Of a stretch of 8,122 nucleotides of DNA, positions 1 through 5,406 are shown one piece after another. Location of the stretch: assembly GCA_900551265.1 (NCBI GenBank), contig URVL01000100.1, positions 1 through 8,122 on the forward strand, given 5' to 3'. Each line of letters begins with the position of its first letter. Position 1 is the first letter of the stretch. A model generated the notes under the pieces. That model made no database searches. It was not told where the DNA came from and saw only the letters and a program-made list of their open reading frames with translations. Origin of the DNA: an uncultured Eubacteriales bacterium. Lineage in GTDB: Bacteria > Bacillota > Clostridia > Oscillospirales > QAMX01. Both the position numbers and the translations under genes were made by a program.

Positions 1-420
1 GACCCGTCGCCACACCCCCCTTTGCCGCCGTACCCGCCGCCGCCACCTGTACAACTGCTGACCCCGTTGCCGCCGTTACCGCCATAGCCGCCCCCGCCGC
101 CACCGGCACTGCTTGTCCCGCTGCCGCCAAGTCCCTGACCAGTGAAATCCAGATCCATACCGGTGGTGTTTGTGCCCGCGCCGCCGCTATAGGTTTTGCT
201 TCCGTTTCCGCCATATGTGCCGCCGGTTCCGGCAGTTCCAGATGATCTTGCCCCACCGCCGCCACCATAGGTACCACCGTTGCCTCCGTTACGATAGCCG
301 CCGCCTCCGCCGCCATATGTGCCGCTTCCGCCGTCCCTGCCAAAATATGTGCCGCTCCCGCCGCCGGTTCCTCCATCTCCCCCATACTGAGAGGTAGTGG
401 ATCCTGATCCGCCGTTTGCG
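1..420 (-). repeat. Low-complexity glycine-codon tract
   Basis: Dense GGN codons with short imperfect units encoding patterns such as [11 protein letters not shown] and GGGGGGY. The units are irregular in length and sequence, so this is a coding compositional repeat and not a tandem array. It may explain why the sequence ends here. Confidence 0.7.
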
Positions 421-1019
421 GAAATATAGGTTCCAAACGAAGTGATGCCGCCGTTTTGGGCATTTGCACGTGAGGTTTCTCCCGCACCTCCTGCTCCGAC
501 TGTTATGGGAACAGCTGCAACGTTAGAAACATCCACGATCATATGCGCCATCTCTCCGCCGCCACCACCAGCACCTGCATTGAAGTTTTGGCTTGTACCC
601 AAACCACCGCCGCCACCGCCGCCAAATACGCGTACATCAACCGAAGTGACGCTAAATGGTACATTCCACGTCCCTGATTCCGTAATAATTTCCGTCACAG
701 TCTGATATGTGATAAATGGTAGCGTACCCGTCACGCCGAAGATGCTCACGCCAGACTTAATATTCCCCGGCGCGAGGTTCGCGTCGCCCGCCACCGTGAC
801 GCCCGACAGCCCGTCGTACCCCGCGTCCGGCGTCACCGTCTGCGCCGCCGCGCCCGGCGTCACGCTCTTTGCCTGCAACGCGGGCGCGTACGTCCCTGTC
901 ACGGGATTTCCCCCTTTGTCGTGCGCCGTATATCCCTGCCGCAGCGCGTCCGCCGTCACCGTGTCCGCCGTCAGGTCCACCAGCGTCTGCCCTGCGTACA
1001 CAACCTTATTCACCGCCAT
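1..1019 (-). CDS. Glycine-rich tail fibre / adhesin, 3' partial
   Basis: The frame from ATG at 1019 is open without a stop to the left edge, giving 339 residues; the C-terminus is missing. The start follows the stop of gene 7 by 4 bases with GGAG at suitable spacing. Residues 1-43 are a near copy of the gene 7 anchor ([20 protein letters not shown]). Residues 50-77 hold the [20 protein letters not shown] module and 85-99 the [15 protein letters not shown] module. From about 105, [20 protein letters not shown] followed by [23 protein letters not shown] and [11 protein letters not shown] matches the Gly-rich domain common at fibre tips. Residues about 200-339 are almost all Gly with Tyr, Asn, Ser, Thr and Arg (runs such as [14 protein letters not shown]), a composition known to form stacked polyglycine helices in some phage adhesins. 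Two Cys lie near the visible end. This is probably the receptor-binding protein. Confidence 0.82.
   Translation of the reverse strand, partial: MAVNKVVYAGQTLVDLTADTVTADALRQGYTAHDKGGNPVTGTYAPALQAKSVTPGAAAQTVTPDAGYDGLSGVTVAGDANLAPGNIKSGVSIFGVTGTLPFITYQTVTEIITESGTWNVPFSVTSVDVRVFGGGGGGGLGTSQNFNAGAGGGGGEMAHMIVDVSNVAAVPITVGAGGAGETSRANAQNGGITSFGTYISANGGSGSTTSQYGGDGGTGGGSGTYFGRDGGSGTYGGGGGGYRNGGNGGTYGGGGGARSSGTAGTGGTYGGNGSKTYSGGAGTNTTGMDLDFTGQGLGGSGTSSAGGGGGGYGGNGGNGVSSCTGGGGGYGGKGGCGDG
908..1019 (-). repeat. Anchor-module DNA repeat, copy in the glycine-rich fibre
   Basis: Aligns with 1497-1608 at a fixed offset of 589 bases. The two share a 24-base perfect match (948-971 and 1537-1560) and many shorter runs. 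Both encode the first roughly 37 residues of their proteins, (A/V)NKVVY through TAHDK. Confidence 0.85.
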
Positions 1020-1023
1020 GCGC

Positions 1024-1608
1024 TCACGCTCCCACGCCCGCAATCGTTACCGTCGTGCCTCCCGCCGCGTTCTCCGTCTCGCTGTACGGGATCGCCAGCA
1101 CCGTCACGCTCGCCAGGTAGTCGTACCCCTCGTCCGGCTGGATCACCTGCTGCTGCGTGCCCGGCGTCGCCTCCTTGCTCTGCGCGCTCACGCTCTCGCC
1201 CGAGTACGTCCCCGCTACGCCCAGGATCGTGATGCCCTGCTTGATGTTCCCGCCGACCAGCTTCGCAGCCTCCGCCGCCGCGATGCTCACCGTCCCGCTC
1301 CCATCGTGGTACCCCAGCGGCACCGTGTACGGCGTGTCCCTGTCCGAAATCTCTCCGCTCACCGCGTCATTATCCGGCATCGTGCCCGTCAGTTTGCTCC
1401 CGCGCGCATAGAACGTCTTCCCCGCAAGCACCTCCGCCACCGCCGCCGTCGCGTCCTGCGTGTCGGCGTCGAACGTGTTCGTGCCCGTGATCGCCGCGCC
1501 GGACTTGTCGTGCGCCGTGATTCCCTGCGCCAGCTTGTCCGCCGTCACCGTGTCCGCCGTTAAGTCGATCAGCACGTTCGTCCCGTATACCACCTTGTTA
1601 ATCGCCAT
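1024..1608 (-). CDS. Tail fibre-base protein, paralogous to the N-terminus of the adjacent glycine-rich fibre
   Basis: A 194-residue protein starting [26 protein letters not shown] lies 9 bases before the ATG and inside the last codons of the preceding gene, whose stop is 2 bases away. Modules in order: an anchor (1-43, ending [11 protein letters not shown]); a [20 protein letters not shown] segment ending in LTGTMPDN (about 52-80); a [16 protein letters not shown] strand region (94-110); [17 protein letters not shown] (121-137); and a C-terminal module [20 protein letters not shown] through [12 protein letters not shown] (146-184). Short repeats ending in a (L/V)-x-G-T turn are common in tail-fibre stem proteins of Firmicute prophages. 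The gene is clearly richer in G+C at third positions than the genes upstream. It probably forms a fibre base or collar next to gene 8; the receptor is unknown. Confidence 0.8.
   Translation of the reverse strand: MAINKVVYGTNVLIDLTADTVTADKLAQGITAHDKSGAAITGTNTFDADTQDATAAVAEVLAGKTFYARGSKLTGTMPDNDAVSGEISDRDTPYTVPLGYHDGSGTVSIAAAEAAKLVGGNIKQGITILGVAGTYSGESVSAQSKEATPGTQQQVIQPDEGYDYLASVTVLAIPYSETENAAGGTTVTIAGVGA
1497..1608 (-). repeat. Anchor-module DNA repeat, copy in the 194-residue fibre-base gene
   Basis: Partner of 908-1019. The two copies are direct repeats in adjacent genes and could recombine to delete or fuse the intervening gene. Confidence 0.85.
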
Positions 1609-1622
1609 CTTTATACGCCTCC
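1609..1622 (-). promoter_or_regulatory. AGGAGG ribosome binding site for the 194-residue fibre-base gene
   Basis: AGGAGG lies 9 bases before the ATG at 1608 and overlaps the last codons (GGV stop) of the upstream gene. It marks a strong, coupled start. Confidence 0.65.
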
Positions 1623-1862
1623 TATAATGGCGGTATAACCGCCTGACTGATTTGATGTCTCATGATAGGGGATTTCGTAGATTGTCACATCCTCTGCCAT
1701 GCGTTTGTTTTTCGTTGCAAGAACCTGTTCTGTCACCTTTGGCGTCGCCTCGTACGGTCCCGGGTACGGCTCGACGTACCCGCCCCCGCCCGTATCCACC
1801 GTCACGGCCTCCGCCACGCGCATCTCCACCGGCCGCGGCCCGCAGAGCTTAAAGCGGATCAT
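1611..1862 (-). CDS. Small fibre-associated protein sharing the C-terminal module of the next gene (83 aa)
   Basis: An 83-residue protein; its ATG overlaps the previous gene by 14 bases and is preceded by AAAGGAGG with 6-base spacing, the strongest ribosome site in the window together with that of the next gene. The N-terminal part is a strand pair followed by a Gly/Pro/Tyr linker (GGGGYVEPYPGPYEATP). The C-terminal part (VTIYEIPYHETSNQSGGYTAII) matches the C-terminus of the 194-residue neighbour ([20 protein letters not shown]). Base composition also changes inside the gene: GC-rich at the 5' end and more balanced after about position 1740. It is probably a small stem or connector protein of the fibre assembly; no enzymatic motif is visible. 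Confidence 0.75.
   Translation of the reverse strand: MIRFKLCGPRPVEMRVAEAVTVDTGGGGYVEPYPGPYEATPKVTEQVLATKNKRMAEDVTIYEIPYHETSNQSGGYTAIIGGV
1629..1643 (-). other. Short hairpin upstream of the gene 7 ribosome site
   Basis: GGCGGT, a 3-base loop, then ACCGCC form a perfect 6-bp stem inside the end of the 83-residue gene, a few bases before AGGAGG. No T-run follows, so it is not an intrinsic terminator. It may affect translation of gene 7 or may be chance, since it also encodes Gly-Tyr-Thr-Ala. Confidence 0.35.
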
Positions 1863-2148
1863 ATCCCGCCTCCTTTAAAAAGTCCCCCACAAAGAGCTCC
1901 ACAATTCCCGACGCGCGCGGGTTCCCGTCCCCGTCCACAAACGCAAACTGTAACTGCACCGGCGCGGTCTCGAGCTGCATCGCGTCCGCAAACGGGATTT
2001 CCACGTAAAGCTCCCCTGATGAGATCACCTGCGGCGTATACGAAAAAAACACGGGGCCCTGCCGCACGTAGAATTCTATCTGCGATGCTTCCTCCATGTC
2101 CGCTCCCTCTACGCTCACCATTAGCCCGTTTTGTATCTTCCTGCGCAT
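1849..2148 (-). CDS. Small tail-associated beta-rich protein of unknown function (99 aa)
   Basis: A 99-residue protein starting MRRKIQNGLMVSVEGADMEE. GAAGGGGG lies about 9 bases before the ATG, just after the upstream stop. The pattern IEFYVRQGPVFFSYTPQVI, then LYVEIPFADAMQL, then VQLQFAFVDGDGNPRASGIV reads as a beta-sandwich, resembling small proteins often found beside tail-fibre genes in Firmicute prophages. It ends VGDFLKEAGYDPL. The last 14 bases overlap the next gene. It has no signal peptide, membrane segment or catalytic motif. A different frame over the same bases (2188-1859) is also open but lacks a ribosome site and has an unlikely composition. The role in fibre attachment or baseplate assembly is inferred from context only. 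Confidence 0.78.
   Translation of the reverse strand: MRRKIQNGLMVSVEGADMEEASQIEFYVRQGPVFFSYTPQVISSGELYVEIPFADAMQLETAPVQLQFAFVDGDGNPRASGIVELFVGDFLKEAGYDPL
1855..1877 (-). promoter_or_regulatory. Strong ribosome binding site for the 83-residue gene
   Basis: AAAGGAGG stands 6 bases before the ATG at 1862, inside the 3' end of the upstream gene. It fixes the start within an overlap of 14 bases. Confidence 0.65.
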
Positions 2149-2165
2149 CTTCGACCGCCCCCTTC

Positions 2166-2384
2166 TTATACTGTTTTTGGATTGCCAACCGGATACTCTA
2201 CAATATAGGTACCGGATTCATATGCCAAATGTACGCGGTCTCCAACTGCAAACGCGACTGCCCGGTTACACTTGTAGTGTTTTTGTGAAGGGGTCTCACT
2301 TCCATCAAATAAAAGCGAGATTCCGTCATCGTACACGGCCGCTACGGTTGCGAAACTTCGTGCTATCGTATTTTGTACGTTCAT
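2166..2384 (-). CDS. Small tail-associated protein of unknown function (72 aa)
   Basis: A 72-residue protein starting MNVQNTIARSFATVAAVYDD. The ATG overlaps the TGA of the hub gene (ATGA), implying coupled translation, with GAGTGGTG upstream. A longer in-frame reading back to 2447 exists but lies inside the hub gene and is unlikely. The sequence alternates strand-like runs: FATVAAVYDDGISLLFDG, then HYKCNRAVAFAVGDRVHLAY, then SGTYIVEYPVG. The phrase VGDRVHLAYESGTYIV resembles a small beta barrel of SH3/OB type. There is no signal peptide or membrane segment. Position between the hub and the fibre genes suggests a tail-tip or adaptor component; no function is recognised. Confidence 0.75.
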   Translation of the reverse strand: MNVQNTIARSFATVAAVYDDGISLLFDGSETPSQKHYKCNRAVAFAVGDRVHLAYESGTYIVEYPVGNPKTV

Positions 2385-3412
2385 ATCATCACCACTCTTT
2401 GTAGTTTGTGCGTCATATATTGGCCTACCTGCATAGGCAGCGTCCACTCCACCTCTCGAAATACACCCTGCATGTCCGAATGTGCAACGGCTACGACATC
2501 CCCGATACCGTGCGCCGGCATAAGTGCCGTCTCAATATTGACATATTCAGATGTCTGCATGGACTCATCTCTGATTTTATTTACATAATCCTGTAGTCCC
2601 TCCACAGAGGCAATATGATCGACCCTATATACCTCTGGAATTCGTATCCCGCGGCTGATTGTAGATAAACGGCTCGCGGGCGTATCGTTTTCCGCTGTTG
2701 CAACGAGCGGCGTGTCATACTCCGGATTATCCAAAATTGCGATAAACACATTTGGTTTTCCATACAAATCAATTTCCGACGTATACGCCGGGCGCAGACT
2801 CTTTAATCCGCTATTTGCGCTATATGTGTGTTGAATGGCGTTTGCCGACGGTGCGTAATAAGGCTGTATCTGTGCGACGCCGGAATTATCAAACCACAGC
2901 GACTGATAATTGATCTCGTCCAGCAGCGTATTAATAATGGTAAGATAGTCCGTGCCTATGTCCCAATCCTCTCGTGAACTTTGCAGCACAGCGTTTGACG
3001 GGATGAATGCCACATGTTTAATCCCCGCCAACGTAAGGTAATGGGAAATGATCGTGTCATATGCCGTTCCGGCTGCCCAATAGTCCCAGGTTTCTGTTTT
3101 CGCCTCCGTCAGCCGGCTTGCTCTGTCATATGCCTCAATTTCGTCATAATGGATTCCCGCAGCCGAACGAGAGTCTCCACATGTCATAATTCGGTAAATA
3201 CCAAGTGGATGGTCAACGCCGTCTACCATCATAACCGGCCTCAGTTCATCATTGAGGTAATCGATCTTCTCATGATGCAGAAATGTCCCTCGCATCGTCA
3301 TTTTGATTGCAGCGTTATAGTTTGCATAGATCGTTGGCGGCTGTGTGTACACCATCTTCTCATATGGTACGCCGCCGCGCAGGACATCCACTCTGAAATC
3401 AATCGTCCTCAA
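2381..3412 (-). CDS. Phage tail hub protein, siphovirus Gp37-like family
   Basis: A 343-residue protein from the TTG at 3412. The pattern fits the tail-hub proteins annotated as Gp37-like in siphoviruses: an N-terminal RTIDFRVDVLRGG strand pair; LRPVMMVDGVDHPLGIYRI, resembling the family's 'plG.y.i' strand; a YDEIEAYDRASRLTEAK segment; a central helical part with DWDIGTDYLTIINTLLDEIN followed by YQSLWFDNSGVAQIQPYY; and a C-terminal HGIGDVVAVAH region. Such proteins form the closing hub at the tail tip. A GTG start at 3421 is also in frame, but its only purine-rich stretch abuts the codon, whereas AAGGGTGA lies 5 bases before the TTG. The gene overlaps the previous gene by 14 bases, and its TGA overlaps the ATG of the next gene (ATGA). 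Family assignment is by remembered pattern; the tail structural role is more certain than the exact family. Confidence 0.72.
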   Translation of the reverse strand: MRTIDFRVDVLRGGVPYEKMVYTQPPTIYANYNAAIKMTMRGTFLHHEKIDYLNDELRPVMMVDGVDHPLGIYRIMTCGDSRSAAGIHYDEIEAYDRASRLTEAKTETWDYWAAGTAYDTIISHYLTLAGIKHVAFIPSNAVLQSSREDWDIGTDYLTIINTLLDEINYQSLWFDNSGVAQIQPYYAPSANAIQHTYSANSGLKSLRPAYTSEIDLYGKPNVFIAILDNPEYDTPLVATAENDTPASRLSTISRGIRIPEVYRVDHIASVEGLQDYVNKIRDESMQTSEYVNIETALMPAHGIGDVVAVAHSDMQGVFREVEWTLPMQVGQYMTHKLQRVVMI

Positions 3413-5393
3413 GATATTCACCCTTATCTATTTCATATACAGTTGCGGTGTACGCCGTATAGAACGGTACGGACGTTTTCGCATAGCTCGTAATCACACC
3501 GACAATCAGGTTATTATATTGATCTTTGACACAAACTCTTTTTCCCAACAGCGCTTCAAATTGCGCGCAGGCTGCCGTATCCATGTACGCCGTAGAGATG
3601 CTGTAATTACGCTGCCTGTATGGCGCCACTTCCGGCACGGGATACACGGCTCCCGCATATTGTGCCAACGCAATTTCCTGCTGCTCCGACACCTGCACCG
3701 ATTGTACGGAATTTGTTGAAAAACGCAGGCTGATCCAACCCGTACCATCCAGGGTACAAATGATCGGATGATCTGTCTTCATGGTTGCCACAACCGTGTT
3801 GGAGTCCGTATAATCGTCGCTGCTCGCATACGTTTCACGTACATAATACGTATGGCTTCCAATGGCAAGCCGGTCTGTATAGGAAGTATTGGCCGTTTTT
3901 GCTATGCGTTCGCCATCCCGGTATACCCAATAGGCTGCTGCTGTTTCGTTTGACTCCCATGCAAGCTGTGCATCGCGCTCTGCCGTTATCACCAGCACCG
4001 GTGCCGTCTTCGGTACATTCGTTATCGTCGCGACGGCTTCCGCCCAATCCGACCACAAATGATATTCGTTCAGAACGCGCACACGCATTCTCGTACTGCC
4101 GTCCGGCAGGTATACCGGGCATTTATAAGATTTTACTGTACCAAACTGCAAGCCGCTGTCATAGATCCCCATTTGCACCTGAAATGCCTGCTGTTCCTGG
4201 CTTGTCCAGGAGATCTGCGGCATGGGCGATACCACATCAATTTGTATTGCCGGTGCAGCAGGCGCCGCGATCACCACAATCGTCAATTCATTGCTCCAAC
4301 TGCCCGCCGTACCGTCCGCATTATAGGTCCGCACGCGCCACTGTACTGTACCCGATGGCAACGTATTGGCCGGAAGGTTACAGAACTCGTCTGAGGTCGT
4401 TGCGCTTTGAACGGTTGTCCAATCGCCCGTACTTGATTTTATTTGCAGGTCGTACGCCGTTTGCGCCGTTCCGGTATCTGTGCTGTGATTCCACGTAAAC
4501 AATACGGCTTTTGTTCCATCCACATAGGTCCCGGACGGTGAAATTGCAGTGCTGACTGTGGGTGAGTCGGTTGTGCGCACCTGTGTCCATTCAGGGTTTG
4601 TAGTTCCCTCGGACGTAACCGCCACTACACGCCAATAGATTTCATCACTGACGGGCAGTGTATTGGCCGGCATGGTATAAGTCGTGACAGCGCCGTTTAT
4701 CGTAATACTGTTAACAGCCCCGTTTGACCCGTTTTTCCATTGTAAGGTTGCGGAGGTCTGCGCAATATCTTCAACCGGGAATCCGGAATAGGTTGTATGC
4801 CAGGAAAATTCATTGCTCTGCGTGCGGTCGATATATCCGACCGGATAATTTATTAATGTAATCGGACTTCCTTCATCATATGTAAATAGTAGATATGGCG
4901 GATTTTCTGAGTTTACTGATGCTATTTCCAGATAAGGCGTGTTGTTTTGCCAAAGCCCTATTCCTGCCTCTGCAATTTCTATGCCCCCAGCCCAGGCCTG
5001 CACAGATTTTTCCGAATATCCGCTTTTTACATCGTATAGCCCGTTTCCCGCATTCGTATAATACGGATATACATAAAATGTCGGTGTGTCGTTTGAACGA
5101 GGATCTTCGGGGTATTGTCCGATGTCAATGTCTATAATTTCGTCGCTTCGGTGCAATGCCTTTATTCTTGGATAAGTTCCATACTGCGGTGTTACTCCAT
5201 CCTGTCCGAAAAAGTAAAGAAATAGTGATCGATTGATTGAAGAAATGGTTCTTAATGTTTCTGGAAAGTCCTCAAATTCCATCCAGACAGTACGCCCTAC
5301 TCCTGGTTTATATGAATTGGCATTTGTAATATAAACACCATTTTCATTGATTTGTGCCATCTTCGTTGCATATATGGTGTACGCCTTACTCAA
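3399..5393 (-). CDS. Tail-tip protein with DNRLRE-like, fibronectin type III and possibly distal-tail-like domains
   Basis: A 664-residue structural protein placed directly after the tape measure, where the distal tail (Dit) gene is usual in Gram-positive siphoviruses. Residues about 1-175 resemble a DNRLRE-type beta sandwich ending with ENPPYLLFTYDEG, a typical closing strand. Four fibronectin type III-like domains follow at about 183-276, 278-375, 378-458 and 464-538, each with W and Y-x-(V/R)-x-V strand patterns (IYWRVVAV, VQWRVRTY, MRVRVLNEY, TYYVRET). The first two share the motif PANTLP (242-247, 341-346). The last 120 residues contain AACAQFEALLGKRVCVKDQY and could be a Dit-like C-terminal domain. 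The start is TTG, 4 bases past the tape-measure stop, with AAGGGG well placed; no better start is seen. The 3' end overlaps the next gene. FN3 and DNRLRE-like domains on tails usually help bind cell-surface glycans. The Dit role is inferred from position and the C-terminus. Confidence 0.78.
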   Translation of the reverse strand: MSKAYTIYATKMAQINENGVYITNANSYKPGVGRTVWMEFEDFPETLRTISSINRSLFLYFFGQDGVTPQYGTYPRIKALHRSDEIIDIDIGQYPEDPRSNDTPTFYVYPYYTNAGNGLYDVKSGYSEKSVQAWAGGIEIAEAGIGLWQNNTPYLEIASVNSENPPYLLFTYDEGSPITLINYPVGYIDRTQSNEFSWHTTYSGFPVEDIAQTSATLQWKNGSNGAVNSITINGAVTTYTMPANTLPVSDEIYWRVVAVTSEGTTNPEWTQVRTTDSPTVSTAISPSGTYVDGTKAVLFTWNHSTDTGTAQTAYDLQIKSSTGDWTTVQSATTSDEFCNLPANTLPSGTVQWRVRTYNADGTAGSWSNELTIVVIAAPAAPAIQIDVVSPMPQISWTSQEQQAFQVQMGIYDSGLQFGTVKSYKCPVYLPDGSTRMRVRVLNEYHLWSDWAEAVATITNVPKTAPVLVITAERDAQLAWESNETAAAYWVYRDGERIAKTANTSYTDRLAIGSHTYYVRETYASSDDYTDSNTVVATMKTDHPIICTLDGTGWISLRFSTNSVQSVQVSEQQEIALAQYAGAVYPVPEVAPYRQRNYSISTAYMDTAACAQFEALLGKRVCVKDQYNNLIVGVITSYAKTSVPFYTAYTATVYEIDKGEYLEDD
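3418..3425 (-). promoter_or_regulatory. Ribosome binding site supporting the TTG start at 3412
   Basis: AAGGGTGA lies 5 bases before TTG, inside the end of the upstream gene. It closely mirrors the site before the gene starting at 5393: both read AAGGG(G)TGA, then (G)TAT or ATATC, then TTGAG. This decides for 3412 over the GTG at 3421. Confidence 0.6.
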
Positions 5394-5397
5394 ATAC

Positions 5398-5406
5398 TCA
5401 CCCCTT
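5398..5406 (-). promoter_or_regulatory. Ribosome binding site supporting the TTG start at 5393
   Basis: AAGGGGTGA precedes TTG by 4 bases on the minus strand, and its last three bases are the tape-measure stop codon. No ATG or GTG in frame nearby has a comparable site. The arrangement suggests translational coupling to the tape measure. Confidence 0.65.

Noticed and set aside
1..640. Repetitive look suggesting a CRISPR or tandem array
   Set aside because: The repeats are irregular glycine codons in one continuous frame; there are no constant repeats with unique spacers.
170..705. Plus-strand Arg/Pro-rich frames over the left end
   Set aside because: They are the complement of glycine codons and have no plausible protein character.
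1..1019. Possible diversity-generating retroelement target
   Set aside because: No reverse transcriptase, template repeat or lectin-like variable region is visible, and the fibre C-terminus is outside the window.
709..1563. Long plus-strand open frame of 284 codons
   Set aside because: It is the antisense shadow of the GC-rich genes 7 and 8. Its product is an Arg/Pro/Ala/Ser-rich string with no domain pattern, and the minus-strand frames have ribosome sites and family features.
1859..2188. Minus-strand open frame overlapping the 99-residue gene
   Set aside because: It overlaps the better supported 2148-1849 frame, has no ribosome site of its own and has an Arg/Gly-rich shadow composition.
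3785..4498. Plus-strand open frame of 237 codons opposite the FN3 protein
   Set aside because: It is antisense to a clear multi-domain tail protein, has no ribosome site and has a Cys/Pro/Arg-rich composition.
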